From a bacterium (GTDB lineage: Bacteria > Verrucomicrobiota > Verrucomicrobiia > Limisphaerales > J093): 64,000 nucleotides of DNA. Location: the NCBI GenBank assembly GCA_021780105.1, contig JAJXZJ010000029.1:1-64000 (forward strand). Reading direction: 5' to 3'. The position numbers and the translations under genes are program-made. The notes under the pieces are model-generated. The model ran no database searches and was not told the DNA's origin. It saw nothing but the letters and a program-made list of their open reading frames with translations. Below, in pieces: positions 19,913 through 29,054 of this stretch (its first letter is position 1; each line of letters opens with the position of its first letter).

Positions 19913-21928
19913 TCACGGTCCTTCCTCCTTCCAGATGCAACGATAGTTGAAACGTCGGTTGGGCGCGCTGTCGCCGCTGGTGCAAAGGGAGATCGGGTCT
20001 TTCAGGTCGGTCGGATTGTCGCACCAATGGAAGTCGAATGAGAAATGGTTGCCGGTCAGACCAAGCAGCTTGCGCGGGACAGCGAGTTCCAGCGCGTCGC
20101 CGGTGTACCGATAGTTCAGTCGGGCCACTTCAACCCAGGTTCCGCCGTCCGCACCGGGCGTGAAGCGCTTGAGCGTGGTCGTATGGTCGCTCAGCACGGA
20201 CTGGTTGATGAGGTAGTCGTAGCCGCACCACCCGGTGGCGGGGTTTTGATCGGCATCAATCAGGAGCAGCATCCAATTGTGGCCGGTGTGTGGTGTCAGC
20301 GCGTCTTTCGTCTGGGCATAGAAGAAAACGGAGTTGCGGTCCACGGCCACCTTGCAGGTGATGATGTCATTGCGCCCCGTGTCGTTCGTGTAGTGCAGGC
20401 CGCCGTAGCCGTCGTAGTCGCGGTGGAACGTGTCGCCCGCGGTGTCGCGGTATTCGACTTCGACGCCGGACCAGTCCGCGAAACGGCCGTCTATCTTGAT
20501 CCGGCGCAGACCGCGCAGCCCGGGAACCGGGCGGACGCCCTTGTAGCGCCGGATGTTCCCGGCCATCTGCATGTAGTAATTGTCCGTGTAGCCGCCCTTC
20601 ATCGGCCCGATGGTGCGGTTGAACTCGGCGTTGTATTGATCCACGAAGAAATACGGGCTGTCGCGGCGCATGAACCGGGTCGTGGGCCTGCCGTCCGTCG
20701 GCGCGTATTTGCCGGCCGTCCACTCGTTCCAGTCGTTGAGGTAGAGGAACTGCGGATTGGCTTGGAGGGCTTCGTCCCAGCGCTGCTGGAAATAAATCCC
20801 GTCCCCCTCGGGATGCTCGACCGTGCGCCCCAGCCACGGCACGAACGTCGGCTCGGGCAGATCGAATTCGTTCAAGGGCGGTTCGCCGTTCTCGCGCGTC
20901 CAACTCTTGCCGATAAGGCTCGACGGATGTTGCGCGGGTGTGACGGCGGCTTCCTCCTTCTGGCCGTTGTGCTTCGAGACAAGCTCATCGGGCGTCATTG
21001 CGGCGACGCGTTTGTCGCCCATGTCCAGACCGAAACTCCAGTTGTCTTCCGTGCCGACAAACCGTTTGCCGGCCCACTGATAATAGCCCCACCACATCGT
21101 GCGCCGGGTGAAGAAGCCTTTCACTTCCTTGGTGTAATCCTGGTAGAATTCGTCGGCAAAATCCGGATCGCCGTAATGCGGATTCTTCGGGTCCGCCTTG
21201 GCGGCGGGTTCGTAGTGCGGATTCGGATTCGCCGGGCCTTTGCCGTTGGCGTCCGCGCTGGGGTTGCCGTTGTAGAGCAACAGCGGCTTGCCGTCCCAGT
21301 AGAACCACAGGTCGGCGTATTTTCCCGGCTTGTACACCTTGTCGAACAAGTCCTGCACCACCGTGATGACCGGGCCGTTGAATGCCCAAAAGCAAAACTG
21401 CGGCACCCGGTTGCCCTCCGCCTTCATCTTCTCCATGACGGCGAACAGGACGGCCCATTCGTCCCAGTAACGCACCGCGTTGGTTACATCCATCACCAGC
21501 ACGTCCACGCCCGCGTCGGCGAGCATGGACATGTCCTTGCGGATGACATACTCATCCTTGCTAAAAAAGTAGCCCGCCTCCGGTTCGCCCCAATGGTAAG
21601 AACCTTCCGTCCAGAGCGGATCCTTGGCATCGAGTCGCGCCTTGGGATCTTCGGCGAGAATGCGCGACACGTCCGCGGCATACGGGCGTTTGAGGTTGTG
21701 ATTCGCATCGCTGTGCCACGTGATGTAGAAGATCCCCACGACCCGCCGCTGGTCTGTCTTGACCGGGCCCACTACGGAAGAGGTCGGCAGGTTCCGTCCC
21801 AACGCGTCGTGCCCGACCCACGTGTCGGGAAACAGGTCGCGGTAGGAAGGCGTTCCATCCGCAGACGCCCCGCTCGCCACACTCAGCAGGCAGGCCAGGA
21901 TCAGGGGGATTCGCACGTTGTTTTTCAT
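19913..21928 (-). CDS. Glycoside hydrolase (GH99/GH71-like barrel) with C-terminal CBM9-like domain
   Basis: Signal peptide; GIFYITWHSDAN; IRKDMSMLADAGVDVLVMDVTNA; GKPLLLYNG; FLYLNDWNEWTAGKYAPT; C-terminal IDGRFADWSGVEVEYRDTAGDTF...LLLIDADQNPATGW. Confidence 0.65.
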   Translation of the reverse strand: MKNNVRIPLILACLLSVASGASADGTPSYRDLFPDTWVGHDALGRNLPTSSVVGPVKTDQRRVVGIFYITWHSDANHNLKRPYAADVSRILAEDPKARLDAKDPLWTEGSYHWGEPEAGYFFSKDEYVIRKDMSMLADAGVDVLVMDVTNAVRYWDEWAVLFAVMEKMKAEGNRVPQFCFWAFNGPVITVVQDLFDKVYKPGKYADLWFYWDGKPLLLYNGNPSADANGKGPANPNPHYEPAAKADPKNPHYGDPDFADEFYQDYTKEVKGFFTRRTMWWGYYQWAGKRFVGTEDNWSFGLDMGDKRVAAMTPDELVSKHNGQKEEAAVTPAQHPSSLIGKSWTRENGEPPLNEFDLPEPTFVPWLGRTVEHPEGDGIYFQQRWDEALQANPQFLYLNDWNEWTAGKYAPTDGRPTTRFMRRDSPYFFVDQYNAEFNRTIGPMKGGYTDNYYMQMAGNIRRYKGVRPVPGLRGLRRIKIDGRFADWSGVEVEYRDTAGDTFHRDYDGYGGLHYTNDTGRNDIITCKVAVDRNSVFFYAQTKDALTPHTGHNWMLLLIDADQNPATGWCGYDYLINQSVLSDHTTTLKRFTPGADGGTWVEVARLNYRYTGDALELAVPRKLLGLTGNHFSFDFHWCDNPTDLKDPISLCTSGDSAPNRRFNYRCIWKEEGP

Positions 21929-22049
21929 GATTACAATTCTCCTTCAAAGGCGCCATCGAGGATGGCAGGCGTTTCGGCACATCCACCTTTGCCGCCGGGC
22001 GGGTAATCCGCGTCAGCAGCTTCTTTCGGGTGACAATTCATATCGCTCG

Positions 22050-23519
22050 TTATCTCGTCCTGGCCGCTGACTGCCACTGTAACAAGGCAACGGCGGGGCC
22101 ATCCAGGGTTAATGACATCACACCGTTGCCGGTCGCGTTGGTCGCGTTGCCGATCAGAACGAAATCATGTGTTGCATCCACCAGGCGTGTCGCGACGACA
22201 GTGCGCCCGGACCACGGGAGTTGGCTGACCATGAGCCGGTATTCCGTGTGCGAGCGAGCCAGTTGGCTGATGAGCACCGAGGCTTCGCTGCCGGCTTCGT
22301 TCAAGCCCGCGGCCACCGCCAGTTGCCCCGCCATGCCATCGTGTGTCTCCACGCGGCGAGGTGTGTCGAGCAGTCGGCGAAACGCGAGCAAGGCGTAATA
22401 GTTCTTTTGCGGCACTCCGTTCTCATTGAACAACCCGAATCCGCCCAGTTCACCGTGATAAAGATTGCAGACGTCCACCGGCGCATCCTGCAAATCCAAC
22501 AGCGCTGAGACGATGAACGCGGCGCCAGGCGCTCCCGCCATCGCTTCGTAATACGCCTGCCGGGCTTGTGGCGAACTGCTGCGCGACAGCGGCGCCCAGG
22601 AGCCACCCGGAAGGAAATTCCATTCGTTGAGATGGCTCTCCGTCTTGGTAAATCCGTTCGCATCCAACAGGCTGCGAATGGCCCGGACACGCCGCACCAA
22701 CTCGCGCGGATCGGCGGTGTAACAGTGCCATGAAAAGAAGTCCAACGGCAGGTCCTCCCGGCGGCAGAGCGCGAGGAAGTTCGTGACAAATGCAGTTGGA
22801 CGAAATTCTCCGTCAACGAACTGGCCGCTCGCACCCACGGCCGGACCACCCACTTTCAACCTGGGATAGCGCCTTTTGATGGCGTTCGCGGCGACGCGGT
22901 AGAGGTGAAAGTAGTCTTCGTCCGTTCCGCTCCACATGGCCGGGCGGTTCTCCGGTTCATTCCAGATTTCCCAGTAACGGATGTCGCAGTGAAAACCGTT
23001 CGCCCAGCCCTCATTGTAATGCCGGATGATGCCCAGACAGATGTTGGCCCACTGGGCGGCATCACGCGGTGGATGCGCAAATCGTCTTTTCGAGGTGTGT
23101 TCGATGCTTTCGCCAAGACGGTAAACAATCTGGGCGCCGGTCTGCCGCGTGTCGGCGAGGTATTCGTCCGTGAGGGCAAAGTCGTAGCTGGCAGCCTGAT
23201 CGGAAGCCGCGTTGAAATCCGGAAAAACACAGTGGACGTCCACGACATCAGGATTCGGCCAATGACAATCATGCAGCCGCACGCTGGGCGGTTTGAGCAT
23301 CTGAAGAGCGGCGGTCACGTCAATCAAGCCGCCGGCCGCAAGCGGCCCCTTGTTGATGCCATGCAGGGGTCTCAAGAACCCGTTCGTCCGTGAAAAATCG
23401 AGGAGTAATTCCGTAGGTGCGTCCGCCCCACGCAAGGGCGTTATGGCTGACACGACCGCCATCGCAGCCATGATGGCCCACGCCGCGAAAGTCGAAACGT
23501 TTTCAAATCCCTGTTTCAC
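22050..23519 (-). CDS. GH39-like glycosidase (beta-xylosidase family)
   Basis: RYWEIWNEPENRPAMWSGTDEDYFHLYRVAANAIKRRYPRLKVGGPAVG; DFFSWHCYT; LNEWNFLPGG. Confidence 0.78.
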   Translation of the reverse strand: MKQGFENVSTFAAWAIMAAMAVVSAITPLRGADAPTELLLDFSRTNGFLRPLHGINKGPLAAGGLIDVTAALQMLKPPSVRLHDCHWPNPDVVDVHCVFPDFNAASDQAASYDFALTDEYLADTRQTGAQIVYRLGESIEHTSKRRFAHPPRDAAQWANICLGIIRHYNEGWANGFHCDIRYWEIWNEPENRPAMWSGTDEDYFHLYRVAANAIKRRYPRLKVGGPAVGASGQFVDGEFRPTAFVTNFLALCRREDLPLDFFSWHCYTADPRELVRRVRAIRSLLDANGFTKTESHLNEWNFLPGGSWAPLSRSSSPQARQAYYEAMAGAPGAAFIVSALLDLQDAPVDVCNLYHGELGGFGLFNENGVPQKNYYALLAFRRLLDTPRRVETHDGMAGQLAVAAGLNEAGSEASVLISQLARSHTEYRLMVSQLPWSGRTVVATRLVDATHDFVLIGNATNATGNGVMSLTLDGPAVALLQWQSAARTR

Positions 23520-24129
23520 ATCTCTCCTCGAAGGCTTCGTCCAAAATGGACGGAAGCCAAGGGGCCAACCCGGCGGCGCTTCCAGCTTGCGGACGCATCA
23601 GCGCGTCCAGTTCGGCCATGCCCGGCATTGTTTGGCTAGCGGCTGTCTTGATCACTCCGACCAGCCCATCATCTGTCCGAGTCGGCATCATCTTGCGTAA
23701 GGCAAAGGGTTTATAACCATGAGCCTTGCCTTCTGCACGCAAAATATGGGCCGAATCTCGAATCACTTTCGGAAGCGCACATTGCCTGCATGCACAGAAG
23801 TGCGCCAACGCCCACGAAGCCAGCCCTAACCCTGCCGGCAACTTTTCGCCCGATGATGAGGTGTTGCCCCTCCCTGCAGCCACCTGAGTCCCTCGGCCGT
23901 CCGCACGAACCAACGACAATCCCCGGCCAGAGTCCGGTCGGCGATGTCCTCGAATGGCGAAGCAAGCCAAGGGACGCAAGTGCGGCGGTGGGGGTTGCCG
24001 ACGATCGCAGGGTCCGCACCTCGATTTTGAGCAACTGGCACCCGCGAATCAGATCTTGGAGGGCATTGATGTCAGCCTTCCAAAGGGCGGGATCGTTACT
24101 ATCCGAGCTGTAACTCCTTGATTCTGAAG

Positions 24130-24204
24130 TGGAGCCAATGGTCGGGATTGAACCGACGACCTACGGTTTACGAAACCGTTGCTCTGCCACTGAGCTACAT
24201 TGGC
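24130..24204 (-). tRNA. tRNA-Thr (anticodon CGT), CCA encoded
   Basis: Minus: GCCAATG TA GCTCAGTGGCAGAGC A ACGGT TTCGTAA ACCGT AGGTC GTCGGTTCAATCCCGAC CATTGGC TCCA; acceptor and anticodon stems pair. Confidence 0.96.
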
Positions 24205-24317
24205 CCTGACAAGGCGGGAAATCTGCGGCCAGCAATGAATCGTGGCAAGCGATTTCCACCGTCTGTCTCCGTTATCACACAACGTCATGGCTCGCGGCCA
24301 CCTGGCTGCGACACTGA

Positions 24318-26828
24318 TCACGGCACTTGAGACACAGGCGCCTTCGCCTTCGGAGCGGCGAGTGGCAGCGGAAGTTCAGCCGTGAAGGCCAGTTCCGGAT
24401 CGCCGCGCCGCTGCAGCGTCAGACAAAGGGTGCGCAGGCTGGGCCTGAGCCGGTGGACGGTGGACTGGCCGTTGCATTCGAGCGTCACCGGCTTGCTGAA
24501 GTCAATCAGCCGGCCGTCGAGAAACACCGCGGCCGACGGGACGTCTGGTGTTGTGGTCACCGTAAGGAGGTTGTCGTGACAGGCCGCGTCAATTTCCCGC
24601 TCCTTGCCGGGGGCATCGGTGTGAAGCCAGAAGAAGTCCGTGACGACCTTGTCGGTCATCAGCCACGTCAGATCGCGCGGCGCGGGGTTGCGCACGGCGG
24701 AATACATTTCGGCAATCTTGTCGCGATCCGGCAGTCCGGTGTGGCCATTGCCGGGAATGATTTGCACGGTCACGGGATAGATGTCGGTGCGGTCGCCGCG
24801 CAACGCCTGCATCGCCGCGGCAAATTTGCGGTCGCGTTCAATGCGGCCATACATCGTGTCCTTCTCGCCGACCATGCAGGTGAAGACGGTGTTGCGGAGT
24901 GTCTTGCCGGTGGTCTCGCCGTCGGTGGGCGCGCCGGCGCTGGCGTGGATGGCGGCAAAAAGGTCCGGTTCTTTCGGGCCGATCGCGAACGCGCCGTAGC
25001 CGCCATGCGAGTAGCCCATGATGAACACCTTGTCCGGGTTCACGCCGCCGAACAGCAGGAACTCGCGGACCAGGTTGGCGACGAGCGGATAAACATAGAC
25101 ATCGTAAAAACCGTTCCACATGTCGTTGGGCGCGCGCAGGGCCACGTAGTAATAGCCGCCAACTTCGGGATGGTCGCGGTAGTAGTGCTGCATGATCTGC
25201 CACTGGCTGTCGTTGACCTCCTTCGGCGCCCCGCCGCCGCCATGCATGGCGATGAACAACGCCCACCCATCCGCCGGGCGGACACCGATGGTCCGAACCG
25301 TGAACGGGCTGACATGGTTGTCAAAAGATGCCCGGTGCGCGGCGAAGTCCTGCGCGAGCACGGCGTGAACCGGCGCGGCGCGGAAGGCGGTCCAGGCGGC
25401 CTGCCGCACCGCGGCTTCATTCCGGAGCAACAGGCGTTCAAACCGCACCGGGAATTTCCAGACTGCCTGCGCGTTGGCGGACGCGGAAAAGAACCGGAGC
25501 AGTTCGGCCTGTAGCGCGGCTCCGTCACGCGGGTCAAGCCGGCGAACCGGCGGCGGCGGCGCGCACACGGCAGCCGGTGTGATCACGGGGGGAATGCCGC
25601 CGAGAAAGATCGTCAGCGCGTCCTGCGCGTTGGTGCCGGTGGTGAAATACTGCCGATGCACGGCGCCGCCGTGCGTGACGGCAATCTGGTAAGTGTGGTG
25701 CTTGGCCAGTTCAAACGGCAGCGCGTCGTTCATGTCCGCCGTTTCGCCGCGACTCTGGCCGGTGAAACGACGCGTGCCGTCCGCGAGGTCGGTCACCACC
25801 ACGTCGGCGGCGACACGGCTGCCCACGGGGCGGTCGAGCACCCTGACCTGCAGCCGCGTGGCGTCGGCGTCGGCGGGCTTGGCCCTGGCGGCGTAGCGGC
25901 CGGTCACGTTCACCGCGTTCACCCAGTCAATCCGCGGCGCCCACACCAGCGGAAAGGCGAGGCCGGTCTTCGCGAAGCTGCTCGCGTAAATCGCGTGTTC
26001 GGGCACGTCCTTCAGGGCGTGCGAGGCGTTGTCCACGAACCAGCCGTGGTCCAGTCCTTTCGGGTCCGGTTCCGCGGCGCCGGCGAAATGCCAGCCGTTG
26101 TCCCAGACCTCCACCCAGGTGTGATTGCCACTGTTGTTCGCCCAGAGTGGCGTGCCGGCGACGCGGGCGGGCACGCCGACAGCGCGGCAGGCGTCCACCA
26201 GCAGGATGGAAAGGCCGGTGCAGGTGGCGACGCCGGTTGCCATTGTTTCAAACGGCCCCTGATCGGGCCGGTGGCGCTGCGTCGAGTAACGCACTTTGAG
26301 CAGACCAAACAGTTTCTGATTCAGCCGTTGAGCCGCTTCGCCTGGCGTCCGACAGTGCTCGATCAGCGGGGCGGCAATCTCGTAGAGGCGTTTCCGCCAG
26401 TTGTCGCGGGGTTCATTCAGGTTGGCGTAAGGCAGCACATCGTTGAAAAACACGCCCTCCGGCAGACGACGCCCCCACGGGACCGCCGCGCGGACCCGGT
26501 AAGCCAGCGCGAGATCGTCCCGCAGGAATTCGGCCGAAAGACGCGTCAGATCGCGCGGCGGCATGTTCGTGAGCAGAAATTGGAGTCCGTCGCGCTGGGC
26601 GGCCGGTGTCTCGTTCAGCGCGCGGACCAGCTCGCTGCGATTGGTGCCCGCCAGCGCCAGCGCCTCCTCCACTGACGCGGGCCACCACGCGGCGGCCGCT
26701 GCAAACCCGCTGCCGGCTGAAATACTTCCTATAACGACTCCCAGCAGAATCCACGTCCTGATGGCAGGAACGCGCCACAATCTTCCCGCCGAACATGCCA
26801 ATCCCAACCGTCGGACACAGATTTTCAT
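24318..26828 (-). CDS. Transglutaminase-like domain fused to a serine esterase/depolymerase-like domain
   Basis: GVATCTGLSILLVDACRAVGVPARVAGTPLWANNSGNHTWVEVWDNGWHFAGAAEPDP (Cys/His/Asp of transglutaminase-like fold); C-terminal KVFIMGYSHGGYGAFAIG nucleophile elbow. Confidence 0.8.
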   Translation of the reverse strand: MKICVRRLGLACSAGRLWRVPAIRTWILLGVVIGSISAGSGFAAAAAWWPASVEEALALAGTNRSELVRALNETPAAQRDGLQFLLTNMPPRDLTRLSAEFLRDDLALAYRVRAAVPWGRRLPEGVFFNDVLPYANLNEPRDNWRKRLYEIAAPLIEHCRTPGEAAQRLNQKLFGLLKVRYSTQRHRPDQGPFETMATGVATCTGLSILLVDACRAVGVPARVAGTPLWANNSGNHTWVEVWDNGWHFAGAAEPDPKGLDHGWFVDNASHALKDVPEHAIYASSFAKTGLAFPLVWAPRIDWVNAVNVTGRYAARAKPADADATRLQVRVLDRPVGSRVAADVVVTDLADGTRRFTGQSRGETADMNDALPFELAKHHTYQIAVTHGGAVHRQYFTTGTNAQDALTIFLGGIPPVITPAAVCAPPPPVRRLDPRDGAALQAELLRFFSASANAQAVWKFPVRFERLLLRNEAAVRQAAWTAFRAAPVHAVLAQDFAAHRASFDNHVSPFTVRTIGVRPADGWALFIAMHGGGGAPKEVNDSQWQIMQHYYRDHPEVGGYYYVALRAPNDMWNGFYDVYVYPLVANLVREFLLFGGVNPDKVFIMGYSHGGYGAFAIGPKEPDLFAAIHASAGAPTDGETTGKTLRNTVFTCMVGEKDTMYGRIERDRKFAAAMQALRGDRTDIYPVTVQIIPGNGHTGLPDRDKIAEMYSAVRNPAPRDLTWLMTDKVVTDFFWLHTDAPGKEREIDAACHDNLLTVTTTPDVPSAAVFLDGRLIDFSKPVTLECNGQSTVHRLRPSLRTLCLTLQRRGDPELAFTAELPLPLAAPKAKAPVSQVP

Positions 26829-26954
26829 AACCCTCCGCAGCGTGACAGATCGGCCGTGACTTGCAACGGCTCAAGTAACCGCCGACCGCGGCGGACGTTT
26901 TTGCGCGGTGTTTGGGCGGCCCGGCATGCGGATGGCAAGCCGGCCGGCAGCGGA

Positions 26955-28871
26955 TCAACCCGCCGACGGAACCGCCGAAGCGATGCGAATCGCCTCCAAC
27001 TCCTCCCACCGGGCGTAAAGCCGGGCGAGATTCTCTTTCGCAGCGGCGAGATCGGCGGTGAGCTGGTTGGTGTGCGGCGCGTGCGTGCGGTGAAAATCCG
27101 GCGAGGCAAACAGGCCTTCGATCCGGGCGATTTCCGCGTCCACGGCCAGGATTTGCCCTTCCATCCCCTCCAATTCGCGCGTCTCCTTGAACGAGAGTCT
27201 GCGCGGCTTGGCGGGTTTCGACGCAGCGGCGGTTCGAGAAGGCGCCGCCGATTTGGTTAACGACAAGATGGCCGCGCGCTCACGAGCAGCAGCCACATCT
27301 GTCCGTTGTTTCTTCTCCAGGTAGTAATCGTAGTCGCCGACGCTGTGATGGATTCTGCCGTCGCCCTCGAACGCCAGCACGTCCGTGCAGACACGGTTGA
27401 GGAAATAGCGGTCGTGACTCACGACCAGCACAACGCCTGGAAACGCGATCAGCGCCTCCTCCAGCACGCGCAACGTCGGCAGGTCGAGGTCGTTCGTCGG
27501 CTCGTCGAGGATGAGAAAATTGCCGCCGTTTTTCAGGATGCGCGCGAGCAACAGCCGGCTGCGTTCGCCGCCGCTGAGGTATTTCACCTGCGTGGTGATG
27601 CGGTCGTCGGCGAACAAAAACCGTTTGAGATAGGCCCGCAGGGACAGCGTGCCATTGCCGAAGATGACAAATTCCGTGCCATCGCTCACCTCCTCCAGCG
27701 CCGTGCGCTCCTCGCGCAATTGAATGCGGCCCTGGTCCACATAGTTGAACTTCGTGAGCTGGCCGGTCTTCACCGTGCCTTCGGTGGGCGCCAACTGGCC
27801 GATGACGAGCTTAAGCAAGGTGGTTTTGCCCAGACCGTTCCGGCCGGCGACGCCGATGCGCCGGCCGTTTTCGAACGTGAAATTGAATCCGCGAAACAGC
27901 GTGCGTCCGCCCAGGTCCATGCCCAGATTGCTCAACTCCACCACACGGTTGCCCAGTGCCGGCGGCGGTGGCAGGCAAAGCTCCACGTCCTCCTCGACCA
28001 CCGGCCCGTCCTGCGCGGCGGTTTCGTAGTAACGCTCGAACCGGTTCTTCTGTTTGCTGCGCTGCGCCCGCGGACCCTGCCGCACCCAGGCCAGTTCCTT
28101 TTTCAGAAACATCTGGCGCTTGTGTTCGATGGTGGCGTCGGCGGCCTGACGCTCGGCCTTGTCCAGCAGGTAATCGGTGTAGTTGCCGGCGTGCGAGAAA
28201 AACCGGCCATCGGACAGCTCCACCATGCGTTTCGCCACGCGATCGAGGAAATAGCGGTCGTGCGTGACAACAAGGAATGAACCATGGAATTCATCGAGAA
28301 ACTCCGCCACCCACTCAATGGATTCCGGGTCCAGGTGGTTCGTCGGCTCGTCGAGGATGAGGAGGTCCGGCTGTGCAACCAGGGTGCGGCACATGGCCAC
28401 ACGCCGTTTCTCGCCGCCGGAAAGCGTCTCAATGCGCCGGTTGCCGGCGGGACAGTTCAGGTGCGACATCGCGGTTTCGAGGCGCCGGTCCAGCGTCCAG
28501 CCTTCCAGCGCGGCGATGCGCTGCTCCAGCGCCTCGTGCCGCTTCGATGCGGCCGGCAGCGATTCGAATTCCGCAATCAAATCGAGCACCGGCTTCGCGC
28601 CGTCGCGAATGTTTTCGCGAACGCTCTTCGCCGGATCGAGCATGAAGTCCTGCGGGAGGTAGCTGACGACGAGTTCGCGCCGCCGCGTAATGTCGCCGCG
28701 GTCGGGCGATTGCAGCCCGGCGAGGAGGCGGAGGAACGTCGTCTTGCCGCAGCCGTTGCGCCCGACCAGCCCGATGCGGTCGCCCTCCTCAACGGCGAGC
28801 GTCGCGCGGTCAAGCACCACGCGTTCGCCGTAGCGCACGGTGATTTCAGTGGCGGTCAGGATGGTGGACAT
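26955..28871 (-). CDS. ABC-F ATPase (Uup/EttA-like)
   Basis: Two ABC cassettes: GRNGCGKTTFLRLL, LSGGEKRRVAMCRTL, DEPTNHLDP; GRNGLGKTTLLKLV, LSGGERSRLLLARIL, DEPTNDLDL. Confidence 0.94.
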   Translation of the reverse strand: MSTILTATEITVRYGERVVLDRATLAVEEGDRIGLVGRNGCGKTTFLRLLAGLQSPDRGDITRRRELVVSYLPQDFMLDPAKSVRENIRDGAKPVLDLIAEFESLPAASKRHEALEQRIAALEGWTLDRRLETAMSHLNCPAGNRRIETLSGGEKRRVAMCRTLVAQPDLLILDEPTNHLDPESIEWVAEFLDEFHGSFLVVTHDRYFLDRVAKRMVELSDGRFFSHAGNYTDYLLDKAERQAADATIEHKRQMFLKKELAWVRQGPRAQRSKQKNRFERYYETAAQDGPVVEEDVELCLPPPPALGNRVVELSNLGMDLGGRTLFRGFNFTFENGRRIGVAGRNGLGKTTLLKLVIGQLAPTEGTVKTGQLTKFNYVDQGRIQLREERTALEEVSDGTEFVIFGNGTLSLRAYLKRFLFADDRITTQVKYLSGGERSRLLLARILKNGGNFLILDEPTNDLDLPTLRVLEEALIAFPGVVLVVSHDRYFLNRVCTDVLAFEGDGRIHHSVGDYDYYLEKKQRTDVAAARERAAILSLTKSAAPSRTAAASKPAKPRRLSFKETRELEGMEGQILAVDAEIARIEGLFASPDFHRTHAPHTNQLTADLAAAKENLARLYARWEELEAIRIASAVPSAG

Positions 28872-29054
28872 GCCGGATCGTGACGCCAGCAGAGATGGGG
28901 CTTGCCCAAGCCGCATTCCGCAAATCGCGTCACCAAAGCAACCGTAGCGGTGGCTGATTTGATTGTCAGCCCGATTTGCGATCTGTCGTCGAAAATCCGG
29001 GTGATGGTTCGGACAATTCCGGGATTGGCATCCTGACCGAATTGGCGTTCATTC

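Noticed and set aside
24049-24321. 90-aa minus ORF containing NVAQWQSNGFVNRRSSVQSRPLAP
   Set aside because: Conceptual translation of the tRNA-Thr gene and flanks, a known mis-annotation pattern.
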